From positions 62,001 through 126,000 of the forward strand of contig JAPLKL010000067.1 of assembly GCA_026388095.1 (NCBI GenBank): a stretch of DNA of 64,000 bases, in the 5' to 3' direction. Of this stretch, positions 25,367 to 33,285 are shown piece by piece. The stretch is from Elusimicrobiota bacterium. Its GTDB lineage: Bacteria; Elusimicrobiota; Elusimicrobia; UBA1565; UBA9628. Every line of letters begins with the position of its first letter. The stretch's first letter is position 1. The notes below the pieces were generated by a model. The model had not been told where the DNA came from and ran no database searches. It saw nothing but the letters and a program-made list of their open reading frames with translations. The translations under genes were made by a program, and so were the position numbers.

Positions 25367-26628
25367 GGGGCGGCGAGGCTCTGCATGAGCTCGGGATAGA
25401 TGGGGAAGCGGCCGCAGAGGCGCCGCACCTCGGCGCGGATGGCGCCGAGCCGTTGGTCGTCGGCCCGCGCGGCCAGGGCCTCGTCGATGTACTGGGCGAT
25501 CTCGGCCATCTCGCTCTCGCCCATGCCGCGGGTGGTCACGGCCGGCGTGCCGATGCGCACGCCCGAGGCGATGAAGGGCTTCTGCGGGTCGTAGGGGATG
25601 GCGTTCTTGTTGGCCGTGATGCCGGCCTTGTCCAGAGCCGCCTCCGCCTCCTTGCCGGTCACGTTCTTGGGCCGCAGGTCCACCGAGAAGAGGTGGCAGT
25701 CCGTGCCGCCGGCCACGATCCGGAACCCGCGCTGCGCCAGCTCCGCGGCCAGGCGCCGCGCGTTGGCCTTGACCTGCTTCTGGTAGGCCTTGAACTCGGG
25801 CTGCAGGGCCTCGCCGAAGCAGACGGCCTTGGCCGCGATGACGTGCATGAGCGGCCCGCCCTGCGTGCCCGGGAAGTTGATCTTGTCGACGGCCGCGGCG
25901 TGCGCGGCCTTGGAGAGGATGAGGCCGCCGCGCGGGCCGCGCAGGGTCTTGTGCGTCGTGCTGGTGGTGAAGTCCGCGTAGGGCACCGATGAGGGATACT
26001 CCCCGGCGGCGATGAGCCCCGCGTAGTGCGCGATGTCCGCGGCGAAGAAGGCCCCCACGTCGTCGGCGATCTTCTTGAGCCTCGCCCAGTCGAAGATCCG
26101 GGAGTAGTTGGAGGCTCCGGCGAAGATCATCTTGGGCTTGTGCTCATGGGCGTTGCGCTCGGCCTCGTCGTAGTCGATGAGCTCGTCGTCCTTGCGCACG
26201 TTGATGGGCACGATCTTGAAGAACTTGCCCGAGAAGTTGAGGGGATGGCCGTGGGAGAGGTGTCCGCCGTGGGCCAGGTTCAAGCCCATGACCGTGTCGC
26301 CGGGGGCCAGCACCGACAGATACATCGAGATGTTGGCCTGGGTCCCGGAATGGGGCTGGACGTTGGCGTGCTCCGCGCCGAAGAGCTTCTTGGCGCGCGC
26401 GATGGCCAGTGTCTCCACGATGTCGACGAATTCGCAGCCGCCGTAGTAGCGCTTGCCCGGGTAGCCCTCCGCGTACTTGTTGGTCAGCACCGAGCCCTGG
26501 GCCTCGAGCACGGCCTCGGACGTGTAGTTCTCCGAGGCGATGAGCTCGAGGTTCTCGGCCTGGCGCCGGGCCTCGCGCCGGATCGCGTCGAAGACTTCAG
26601 GGTCGAGGTTCTCAAGAGTGTGATGCAT
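25363..26628 (-). CDS. glyA: serine hydroxymethyltransferase
   Basis: 421 residues; the PLP enzyme interconverting serine plus tetrahydrofolate with glycine plus methylene-tetrahydrofolate. The signature opens with [22 protein letters not shown]-binding lysine is Lys227 in [28 protein letters not shown]-like segment ([18 protein letters not shown]) near 90. The ATG has an AGGAG about 8 nt upstream, and its start overlaps the 3' end of the TsaC-phosphatase gene by 17 nt. Confidence 0.97.
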   Translation of the reverse strand: MHHTLENLDPEVFDAIRREARRQAENLELIASENYTSEAVLEAQGSVLTNKYAEGYPGKRYYGGCEFVDIVETLAIARAKKLFGAEHANVQPHSGTQANISMYLSVLAPGDTVMGLNLAHGGHLSHGHPLNFSGKFFKIVPINVRKDDELIDYDEAERNAHEHKPKMIFAGASNYSRIFDWARLKKIADDVGAFFAADIAHYAGLIAAGEYPSSVPYADFTTSTTHKTLRGPRGGLILSKAAHAAAVDKINFPGTQGGPLMHVIAAKAVCFGEALQPEFKAYQKQVKANARRLAAELAQRGFRIVAGGTDCHLFSVDLRPKNVTGKEAEAALDKAGITANKNAIPYDPQKPFIASGVRIGTPAVTTRGMGESEMAEIAQYIDEALAARADDQRLGAIRAEVRRLCGRFPIYPELMQSLAAP

Positions 26629-27700
26629 GGGTTGACTCCTTTCGGTGGCGGCTTAGGATGGCATCCAACGACCGTGCGAGCTTGCGGCAGCACTCGACGT
26701 AGGCCTCGTCGGCCTGGCCGATGGGGTCGGCGATGTCCTCGGCGCCGCCCAAGGTCGCGACCTTGGGCGCGGCGTCGGGGTACAGCCCCAGGAGCAGCTC
26801 GCGTTGGCGGCGCTCCATGACCAGGATATGATCGGCCCAGTCCAGGAGTTCGCGCGTGACCGGCTGAGGGATATGCTGGACCGAGGGGATGCCCGCGGCG
26901 GCCAGCGCCCTGCGCACGCCCGCCGGGGTGGGAAAAGAGGGGTCCGCGGCGGCCACGCCGGCCGAGCGGGCCTCCAGGTCGAGCCCGCGCTCCCGCGCGG
27001 CGCGGTTGAGCAGAGCCTCGGCCATGACGCTGCGGCAGGAGTTCCCGGTACAGACGAAGAGAACGCGCCGCGGCGGGGCGAGGACGGCGAGTATCTCCCG
27101 GGACGGGATGGCGCCTTCGCGCAGCACGCGCACCGGCCCCGCGGCCTCGACGACGCTCGACTCCTTCCCGCCGGCGGGTCCCGAGTCTATGGCCAGGGCC
27201 AGTTCGCCGCCGAAGCGCCGGGCCACGGCCGCTCCGTCGGGCAGGGGCGGCTCTCCCGAGCCGTTGGCGCTGGTCTGGGCCCAGGGCAGCGGCGAGCCCT
27301 CCAGCAAGGCCAGGGCCACGGGATGGTCGGGCACGCGCACGGCCAAGGTCTCGCCCCGGCAGCAGGCCAAGGAGCGTCCCTCCGGGCTGGCCTTGAGGAC
27401 CAGCGTCAGGCCGCCGGGCCAGAAGCGCGCGGCCAGGGCCTCGGCCTGGGGCGTCCACTCCACCCAGCGGCGCAGGGCCTCGGCCGAGGCGCCCAGCAAG
27501 GGCAACGGCCGGTCCTGGCCGCGGCCCTTCATCCGATAGATGCGCGCCACGCCTTCCCGGCTCGAGGCGGATGTGCCCAGCCCGTAGACCGTGTCGGTGG
27601 GGAAGGCCACGACCTCGCCGCGGCTTACCGCCTCGGCCGCGCGGGCCAAGGTCTCGCGGCTGGGCAGCTCCCCGGCGCGGAGCGTGATGAGTTCAGGCAT
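26612..27700 (-). CDS. fusion of threonylcarbamoyl-AMP synthase (TsaC/Sua5) and low-molecular-weight protein phosphatase (YwlE-like)
   Basis: 362 residues. Residues 1-210 are a YrdC/TsaC domain ([58 protein letters not shown]), which makes threonylcarbamoyl-AMP for tRNA t6A37. Residues 211-362 are a low-molecular-weight phosphatase: the P-loop CTGNSCRS (Cys217, Arg223) and the acid loop ADPIGQ. TsaC and YwlE are neighbours in Firmicutes (ywlC-ywlE) but here one polypeptide. The start was set at ATG 27700, in an 8-nt overlap with rsmI. The phosphatase may act on protein arginine or tyrosine; which is not clear from sequence alone. Confidence 0.88.
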   Translation of the reverse strand: MPELITLRAGELPSRETLARAAEAVSRGEVVAFPTDTVYGLGTSASSREGVARIYRMKGRGQDRPLPLLGASAEALRRWVEWTPQAEALAARFWPGGLTLVLKASPEGRSLACCRGETLAVRVPDHPVALALLEGSPLPWAQTSANGSGEPPLPDGAAVARRFGGELALAIDSGPAGGKESSVVEAAGPVRVLREGAIPSREILAVLAPPRRVLFVCTGNSCRSVMAEALLNRAARERGLDLEARSAGVAAADPSFPTPAGVRRALAAAGIPSVQHIPQPVTRELLDWADHILVMERRQRELLLGLYPDAAPKVATLGGAEDIADPIGQADEAYVECCRKLARSLDAILSRHRKESTHASHS

Positions 27701-28376
27701 GCTCGGGGGCCTCCTCCGGGTGCAGCACCACCACGAACTCGCCCAGGAGTCCCGCGCGGGCCGCGAGTCGGGCGCGGACCTCGCCGAGGGTCCCGCGCAG
27801 CCACTCTTCGTGGAGCTTGGAGAGCTCGCGCACCACGCAGGCCTGTGCCTTTGCGCCCAACGTCTCTTCGGCGAGGAGGAGCAGCTCAACGACGCGGTAA
27901 GGGGATTCGTACAGCACCAGCGTCCTGCCCAAGGCCGCCGTTTCCTGAAGGATCTTCCTCTTCTTTCCCGGCGCGCGCGGCAGGAACCCCAGGAACACGA
28001 AGGAATCCCCGGGCAGGCCGGAGCCGGCCACGGCGGCCACGGCGGCGCTGGGCCCGGGCAGGACCGTGACCGCGATGCCGTTGCGGCTGGCCAAAGCCAC
28101 CAGTCGGCGGCCCGGGTCCGAGATGCAGGGCAGGCCGCCGTCCGAGACCAAGGCGAGGTCGTCGCCGGCCTGGAGGCGCTCCAGCAGGCGCCGGTTGTCG
28201 CGCTCGTCGCGCTCGTTGTAGCGCAGCACCGGCGTGTCCAGGCCGAAGTGGGCCATGAGGTTGCGGGTGCGGCGGGTGTCCTCGCAGTACACCGCCGCCG
28301 CCTCGCGCAGGGCGCGCAGGGCCCGGGGGGGCATGTCCTCGAGGTTGCCCAGCGGCGTGGGGATGATGGCGAGCAT
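27693..28376 (-). CDS. rsmI: 16S rRNA (cytidine(1402)-2'-O)-methyltransferase
   Basis: 227 residues, slightly short for RsmI (about 280) because of a brief C-terminus. Landmarks of the tetrapyrrole-methylase fold: IIPTPLGNLEDMPPRAL at the start, EDTRRTRNLMAHF, YNERDERDNRRLLE, LVSDGGLPCISDPG and PGPSAAVAAVAGSGLPGDSF, then FLGFLPRAPGKKRKIL. It 2'-O-methylates C1402 in the ribosomal decoding centre. The ATG at 28376 lies 5 nt after the HD-GYP stop. Confidence 0.92.
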   Translation of the reverse strand: MLAIIPTPLGNLEDMPPRALRALREAAAVYCEDTRRTRNLMAHFGLDTPVLRYNERDERDNRRLLERLQAGDDLALVSDGGLPCISDPGRRLVALASRNGIAVTVLPGPSAAVAAVAGSGLPGDSFVFLGFLPRAPGKKRKILQETAALGRTLVLYESPYRVVELLLLAEETLGAKAQACVVRELSKLHEEWLRGTLGEVRARLAARAGLLGEFVVVLHPEEAPEHA

Positions 28377-28381
28377 GGGGC

Positions 28382-29596
28382 TCACTCCTCCTCGACCCTG
28401 AGGAAGGCCTCCACGATCCCGGGGTCGAACTGGGTCCCGGCGCAGCGGCGCAGCTCCGCGACGGCCGCCTCGCGCGCCAGCGCCTTGCGGTAGGGCCGGT
28501 CCGAGCGCATGGCCTCCCAGGCGGAGAGGACCGCGACCATGCGCGCGCCGAGGGGGATGCCTTCGCCCTTCAAGCCCTCCGGGTAGCCGCGGCCGTTGTA
28601 CCACTCCTGGTGGTAGAGCACCATCTGGGCCACCGGGCCCAAAGACTTGACCGGAGCCAGGATCTGATGGCCGAAGGCGGGGTGGCGCTTGATGACCTCG
28701 TACTCTTCGGGGGTCAGCTTGCCGGGCTTGAGCAGGATGGACTGGTCGATGCTGATCTTGCCGATGTCGTGCAGCAAGGCCGCGTACTCGATGTCGCGGG
28801 TCATCTGGTCCGGCAGCTTGAGCTCCAGCGCCAGGCGCCGGGCCTTGGTCCGGGCCCGGTCCGAATGCTCCTTGGGGTAGGCGTCCTTGGAGTCCACGGC
28901 CCGCGCCAAGGTCTGCACCATCTCCAGGTAGAAGGTCTGCAGGTCGTCGAGCAGGTCCTGGTTGTGGAGCATGACCGCGGCCTCTCCGGCGAGGATGTTG
29001 AGGAACTTGGCCTTGTAGCCGGTGAAGGACTCCGCGGCGCCCGTGGCGTGGAGGTTCAAGACCCCCACCGGCTTGGACTTGACCAGCAGAGGGATGGAGA
29101 TGAAGGGCTCCGGGTCCTCCGGGCCGGTCTGGATGTAGCGCGGATCGGCTTCCGGGTCGGCCACATAGATGGCTTGGCCGCTGGCGAAGGCCTTGCCCGC
29201 CACGCCCTCGCCGGGCTTGAGGAAGAGCTTCTGGCTCTTCGAGGTGAACGCGCTCTTGGCGGCCACGATCTTGAGGCAGCCCGAGGCGCCGTCCCAGAGC
29301 ATGATCGAGCCGCGCGTGCACTTCATGAGCGCGCAGGAGATCTCCAGCACCGTCTTGGCGAAGTCCTCGCGGGAGACCGCTCCGGAATGGGACACGCCGA
29401 ACTCCTGCAGGTTGAGCAGGATGGAGAGCAGTTCGTCGAGTTTTTCCCAGCCTTCCGGGGACTCCAAAAAACCGTTCCCCCGGCCCTGGTCCTGCGGCCG
29501 GCCGGCCTGGAGCTCGTAGAGGCGCTTGAGCGCCGCGCCCAAGGCCGCGGTGAGCAGCAGGCAGAGCACGGCCGGAACCCATAAGGTCCAGGTCAT
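28382..29596 (-). CDS. membrane-anchored GAF / HD-GYP phosphodiesterase-like protein
   Basis: 404 residues. One N-terminal transmembrane helix (about 5-24), a GAF domain (about 70-215) with VLEISCALMKCTRGSIMLWD and FISIPLLVKSKPVGVLNL, then an HD-GYP domain (about 225-400): DAYPKEHSDRARTKAR, LLHDIGKISI (HD), KRHPAFGHQIL and HQEWYNGRGYPEGL (the GYP motif). HD-GYP proteins hydrolyse cyclic di-GMP; all landmark residues look conserved. It is the first gene of the thirteen-gene operon, and TACCCT lies 6 nt before its ATG. Confidence 0.9.
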   Translation of the reverse strand: MTWTLWVPAVLCLLLTAALGAALKRLYELQAGRPQDQGRGNGFLESPEGWEKLDELLSILLNLQEFGVSHSGAVSREDFAKTVLEISCALMKCTRGSIMLWDGASGCLKIVAAKSAFTSKSQKLFLKPGEGVAGKAFASGQAIYVADPEADPRYIQTGPEDPEPFISIPLLVKSKPVGVLNLHATGAAESFTGYKAKFLNILAGEAAVMLHNQDLLDDLQTFYLEMVQTLARAVDSKDAYPKEHSDRARTKARRLALELKLPDQMTRDIEYAALLHDIGKISIDQSILLKPGKLTPEEYEVIKRHPAFGHQILAPVKSLGPVAQMVLYHQEWYNGRGYPEGLKGEGIPLGARMVAVLSAWEAMRSDRPYRKALAREAAVAELRRCAGTQFDPGIVEAFLRVEEE

Positions 29597-29602
29597 GAGG
29601 CT

Positions 29603-29608
29603 AGGGTA
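29603..29608 (-). promoter_or_regulatory. -10 element of the HD-GYP operon
   Basis: TACCCT with extended TGC on the minus strand, 6 nt before the ATG at 29596. It is a weak hexamer, but its position matches the other start-proximal -10 boxes. No -35 was recognised. Confidence 0.4.
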
Positions 29609-29656
29609 GCAAATTTGTCGGTTGCCCGACGCGGCGAGAGATACTCTTGAGAGTGC

Positions 29657-30829
29657 TTAAGGCCGGGCCGGGGGCGGGGCCTTGAGCATATCCGCCGCCG
29701 ACTGCCGGTTGTCGGCGTCCGGGTCCTTGGCCGCGGCCGCCTCCAGCAATGGGCGCAGCTCGGCCGGCGGCAGGAGCAGGCGCAGCTGCATCAAGGCGCC
29801 GATGCGGGGCTGCGGGTCGGGGTCTTCCGCGGAGAGCTTCTTGAGCCACGGGACGGTCTTGGGGCTGCGCGAAGCGCAGAGCGCGGCGAAGAGCGTGAGC
29901 CTGGTCTCCGGGTCCTTGGCGGCGGATTGTTCCGCCACCAGGGAGTCGATCTCCTCGGGGTTCGCGGAGATCCCCACCTTGATGGCCAGTTGGTGGCGCA
30001 GTTCCCGGTCGGATTTCGGGTCGCGCAGGACGGCCAGCATCGCGGCGCGGGTCTCGCGCAAGGCCTGCAGCGGGACGTCGACGGTCAGGGCCTCGTGAGC
30101 CCTCTCCGCCCCCGCGCCGGGAGAGCCGGCCCACCTGACTATGTCGGGCAGCGATTCTTTCCAAAGGTACAGCGCCATCAGTCGCGCCACGGCCGGGGCT
30201 TCCAGGACCCTGCGGCGCAGCAGGGGCAGGGCTCGGGCGCCCTGCCACTGGGCCAGGGCCGAGAGCGCTTCGTATTGGGACCACCAGAGGTTCTTGTCCG
30301 ACAAGACCGGCGACTCCCCCGGGCTCTTGACGTGGAATCGCTGCTGCGCGATCGTCTGGATCAGGGGCAGGGCCCGCAGCGAGCGCAGGCGGAAGGCCCC
30401 GTTGATCCCGAAGATGCGGGCCTCGCTCTCCGAGAGCTTGAGATACTCCATGAACGCCGGTTCGAGCCCGGCGTCGTCCTCGTCTATGCGCCTGACCGAG
30501 GCCATGACCGCGTCGCGCACCGCGGGCTGCGCGAAGCGGCTGAAGATGTCGAAGAGCGACTTGACGTCCCGCAGGGTCCGGGGATGCGCGCGGGCGATCC
30601 GCTCCAGCACGGCGTGCCGCGCGTCGTCGTCCAGGGCCTCCAGGAACATGTCGTGGAGCTCGACCAAGCTCTCGCCGCCCTGAGCGCGTTGGAGGACGAT
30701 CGTGGCGGTGCTGCTCTGCGTCCCCTCCGGGGAAGGGGAAGGATAACGGCTGCCCGTCGGGGACGGCGGCCTCTTGGCCATCGCCGGCGCGGCGAGGCAG
30801 AGACTCAGGATGAAGGCGAAGGTTCTCAT
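29657..30829 (-). CDS. exported HEAT-repeat protein
   Basis: 390 residues with a signal peptide (1-18, ending AMAKRPP). The body is built of HEAT/Armadillo-like helix pairs (for example ALPLLRRRVLEAPAVARLM, AAMLAVLRDPKSDRELRHQL, RPLLEAAAAKDPDADNRQSA) with spacing near 35 residues. It is expected in the periplasm as a protein-binding scaffold. It is joined to nagZ by an ATGA overlap. No enzyme motif was found. Confidence 0.78.
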   Translation of the reverse strand: MRTFAFILSLCLAAPAMAKRPPSPTGSRYPSPSPEGTQSSTATIVLQRAQGGESLVELHDMFLEALDDDARHAVLERIARAHPRTLRDVKSLFDIFSRFAQPAVRDAVMASVRRIDEDDAGLEPAFMEYLKLSESEARIFGINGAFRLRSLRALPLIQTIAQQRFHVKSPGESPVLSDKNLWWSQYEALSALAQWQGARALPLLRRRVLEAPAVARLMALYLWKESLPDIVRWAGSPGAGAERAHEALTVDVPLQALRETRAAMLAVLRDPKSDRELRHQLAIKVGISANPEEIDSLVAEQSAAKDPETRLTLFAALCASRSPKTVPWLKKLSAEDPDPQPRIGALMQLRLLLPPAELRPLLEAAAAKDPDADNRQSAADMLKAPPPARP

Positions 30830-32319
30830 GGTTTGCGTTCTCCCAGGATCAGCTCCAGGGCCGCCTGGAGCTGGCAGAGACGGTAGCCGTAGGCGTCGAC
30901 CGCGGTGACCTGTCGGTCCAGAAGCGCGAGGTCGCAGGAGCTTCGTATCAGGCAGGCGACGCTGCGGCGCGGCGCGGCGCGGTTGAGCAGCTCCAGGACG
31001 GCCCGCTGGCCGGCGAAGCGCCGGGCCTCGAAGCAGAAGAAGAGGACGCGGTCCGCCTCGCTCGCGGCGCCGCGCAAGCCGGAGACGTCTTTGGTCTCCA
31101 CGGGAGCGCGCAGCAGGCGGGCCCCTCGCGGCAGAAGGCGGCGGACGAAAGCTTCGGGGCCGCGCGGCCCGCCCTCGAAAGTGAAGCGGGCCTTGACCTC
31201 GGCGAAGTCCGGCAGGAGCACCACGGTCCGGGCCCCGTCCCGGGGCAGAGGCAGGGGCACGCAGCCGGCCCGGACCACCGTGGCGGCCCGGCGCGCGACC
31301 AGCAGGGCGAGCGCGGTCCCCGCCTCGGAGTCCGCGGCGCGGCGGCTGCGGCGCGGGTAGCGCAGCAGCGCCTCGATGCGGCGGGCCGAGGCCGCGACCT
31401 CGCCGGCGGGCAGGCCGCCGGCGCGGAAGAGCTCGACGGCCTCGCGTTGCGCGACGATGTCATGGGCGATCATGACGACGTCGTGGCCGGCCTGGAAGGC
31501 GTCCCAAGCCGCGGTCTGCACCGGGCCGCGCGAGGTGACGGCGCCCATGCACAGGTCGTCGGAGATGATGGCGCCCCGGAAGCCGAGCCGTCCGCGGATG
31601 AGGCCGCGGGTGATTCGGCGCGAGAAGCTGGCGGGCTTGCTGTCGAAAGCCGGCATGAGCACGTGCGAGGTCATGACCGATGCCGCGCCGGCCCGGGCCG
31701 CCGCGGCGAAGGGGGCCAGGTGGGTGCGCAGGAGCTCGGCCCGGGAGAGGCGGATCGTGGGCAGGGCGACGTGGGCGTCCTTGGTGGCCGCGCCCTTGCC
31801 CGGGAAGTGCTTGGCGCAGGCCGCCACGCCGTGGTCCTGGAGGCCGCGCACGAAGGCCGCGCCCAGGCGGCCGACCAAGGCCGGGTCCGAGCCGAAGGAG
31901 CGGATGCCGATGCCGGGATTATAGCGTCCGACGCCGACGTCCACGACCGGGGCCAGGTTCATCCCGATGCCCAGGGGGGAGAGCTCAAGCGCCATCTGGC
32001 GGCCCGTGGCGTAGGCGAGCTTCGGGTCGCCGACGCGGCCCAGCGCGGCGTTGCCGGGGAAGGCGGTCAGGCCGGACTGGAAGCGCAAGACCCAGCCGCC
32101 CTCATGGTCGACGGCGAAGAGCAGCGGCCGGCCCAGCCGGTCCGTGAGACCATGGGTCAGGGCGCGGACCTGCTGCGGGCTCTCGATGTTGCGGGCCAGC
32201 AGCAGGACTCCGGAGGCCCCGGTGTCCCGGAACAACGAGACCATCTCGCGGGTGGGGCGCCGGCCGTAGATGCCGAACATGAACAGAAATCCGGGGTCCC
32301 GCGACCGCTTGGCGTCCAC
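30826..32319 (-). CDS. nagZ: glycoside hydrolase family 3 beta-N-acetylhexosaminidase (NagZ-like)
   Basis: 497 residues from a GTG start at 32319. The GH3 core runs to about residue 330: FAVDHEGGWVLRF, MNLAPVVDVGVG, and KHFPGKGAATKDAHVALP with the His/Asp dyad typical of NagZ, then AIISDDLCMGAV with the nucleophile Asp. NagZ removes GlcNAc from peptidoglycan fragments during recycling. No signal peptide is visible, so it is probably cytosolic. The remaining ~170 residues form a second domain as in longer NagZ homologues. A TATCTT (extended TGA) lies 6 nt upstream of the GTG. Confidence 0.88.
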   Translation of the reverse strand: MDAKRSRDPGFLFMFGIYGRRPTREMVSLFRDTGASGVLLLARNIESPQQVRALTHGLTDRLGRPLLFAVDHEGGWVLRFQSGLTAFPGNAALGRVGDPKLAYATGRQMALELSPLGIGMNLAPVVDVGVGRYNPGIGIRSFGSDPALVGRLGAAFVRGLQDHGVAACAKHFPGKGAATKDAHVALPTIRLSRAELLRTHLAPFAAAARAGAASVMTSHVLMPAFDSKPASFSRRITRGLIRGRLGFRGAIISDDLCMGAVTSRGPVQTAAWDAFQAGHDVVMIAHDIVAQREAVELFRAGGLPAGEVAASARRIEALLRYPRRSRRAADSEAGTALALLVARRAATVVRAGCVPLPLPRDGARTVVLLPDFAEVKARFTFEGGPRGPEAFVRRLLPRGARLLRAPVETKDVSGLRGAASEADRVLFFCFEARRFAGQRAVLELLNRAAPRRSVACLIRSSCDLALLDRQVTAVDAYGYRLCQLQAALELILGERKP

Positions 32320-32325
32320 GGCTGC

Positions 32326-32347
32326 AAGATATCAAATTTAGTATCAT
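32326..32347. promoter_or_regulatory. divergent promoters for nagZ and the cNMP-fold gene
   Basis: On the minus strand TATCTT (32326-32331, extended TGA) ends 6 nt before the nagZ GTG. On the plus strand TATCAT (32342-32347) ends 10 nt before the ATG at 32358. The two -10 boxes are separated by only 10 bp, so the promoters face apart from nearly the same spot. Confidence 0.5.
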
Positions 32348-32357
32348 CCGGGACAGC

Positions 32358-32795
32358 ATGACGGTCACGGAGTTCCTCAAGACGCGGGTCCCTTTCCTCG
32401 ACGGTCTCGGCGACGAGCAGGCCCGGACTTTGGCCGAGGCCGCCGAGCAGGTCAACTGCCGCTCCGGGCAGACCATCCTCATGAGGGGCGTGACCGTCGA
32501 AGGGCTGCACGTGGTGGCCTTGGGTCAGGTCACCGTGTGGGCCAAGACGAACAAGCACCAGCCCCCCGTGGTGGTCGCCCAGTTGGGGCCCGGAGAGGTG
32601 TTCGGGGAGACCTCGATCATCGAGATGAGCACGGCCGGGGCCACGGTCAAGGCCAACGAGGACGACACGCTCATCTTCGTCATCCCGCAGGATGTCTTCC
32701 ACTCCGTCCTCGACCAGTGCCCGGAACTCCGCGCCCGTGCCCAGGCCCTCATCGCGGCGCGCAAGAAGGCCAACGCGCCGGACAAGCCAACCTGA
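32358..32795 (+). CDS. stand-alone cyclic-nucleotide-binding-fold protein
   Basis: 145 residues covering a single CRP-type jelly roll: VPFLDGLGDEQARTLAEAA, SGQTILMRGVTVEGLHVVAL, GEVFGETSIIEMSTAGATVK and FVIPQDVFHSVLD. In ligand-binding members, a conserved Arg follows the E in the phosphate-binding cassette (FGE...RSAT); here the segment reads STAGATVK, without that Arg, so cAMP or cGMP binding is doubtful. There is no DNA-binding domain. It is divergent from nagZ and sits before a 490-bp gene-free region. Confidence 0.85.
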   Translation: MTVTEFLKTRVPFLDGLGDEQARTLAEAAEQVNCRSGQTILMRGVTVEGLHVVALGQVTVWAKTNKHQPPVVVAQLGPGEVFGETSIIEMSTAGATVKANEDDTLIFVIPQDVFHSVLDQCPELRARAQALIAARKKANAPDKPT

Positions 32796-32848
32796 GCAGC
32801 CGCGCTGCTGCCAAGCGAGCAAAAAATCATGTTTTGGCCGCTTTTTCG

Positions 32849-32875
32849 CAAATTTATACCACCACTATAAATTTG
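32849..32875. repeat. 10-bp AT-rich inverted repeat
   Basis: CAAATTTATA (32849-32858) and its exact inverse at 32866-32875 flank CCACCAC. In a genome this GC-rich the patch stands out. It could be an unwinding element, a protein site or a weak terminator for the cNMP-fold gene. Confidence 0.6.
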
Positions 32876-32959
32876 TCGACATCCACGGGAGCTTGTGTCC
32901 CATAGGAGCGCCGTCGACTTGCCCCGGGGCAAGTTGGTGGATAAGTCTCAGCGCCATGC

Positions 32960-33123
32960 GACTCTGTGCGTACCAGGCATATCCACGAGACTCCAGTTGC
33001 CTCCGTCGAAGGATTGGCTGGCTTCCGTCGGAGGGGCACCGGGGCCTTTGATTGTGGCGAAAATCTCGACGAGAATCTCCTCGTAACTGGAGCTTTGTGG
33101 ATATGCCTGGTGCGTACAGAGTT
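32960..33123 (+). ncRNA. candidate structured RNA: 41-nt inverted repeat with wobble-compensated stem
   Basis: Arms 32960-33000 and 33083-33123 are inverse copies at 34 of 41 positions, with a 15-nt identical core (ACCAGGCATATCCAC). All seven differences are transitions, and in a plus-strand transcript six become G-U pairs and only one is an A-C mismatch. The minus-strand RNA would have A-C mismatches instead. That asymmetry favours a plus-strand RNA hairpin with an 82-nt loop that contains further small inverted repeats. It could also be a miniature transposon end pair; a promoter is not clear. Confidence 0.35.
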
Positions 33124-33210
33124 TGTGGATAAGTCATCACCGCGAAGTGTTCTACCCGGACAGAATTCGTGGAGAACCCGCCCAGCCACCCGCAGGATGG
33201 CTGCGCCCGG

Positions 33211-33233
33211 TCCGGCGCCCTTCAGGCGCCGGA
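33211..33233. repeat. hairpin downstream of the hydrolase gene
   Basis: TCCGGCGCC (33211-33219) and GGCGCCGGA (33225-33233) around CTTCA. It could end transcripts from either side, though no T-run follows. Confidence 0.5.
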
Positions 33234-33285
33234 CGCGATCAACAGCAAGGCAACAAGTCGCCCACGATTTTTCGGCGCACCCCAT

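Larger units (their letters stand above)
32796..33285. other. gene-free region with inverted repeats and DnaA-box-like motifs
   Basis: About 490 bp without a credible gene; open frames here show no domain pattern. It contains an AT-rich patch (32821-32880), a 10-bp AT-rich palindrome, a 41-nt imperfect inverted repeat (32960-33000 with 33083-33123), a perfect DnaA-box sequence TGTGGATAA (33124-33132) with single-mismatch relatives at 32936 and 33096, and a short hairpin at 33211-33233. Confidence 0.6.

Noticed and set aside
32840-32880. Possible dif (XerCD) site, from TTCGCA followed by an AT-rich inverted repeat.
   Set aside because: The spacer is 7 nt and the right arm does not match the conserved XerD half; resemblance is limited to TTCGCA.
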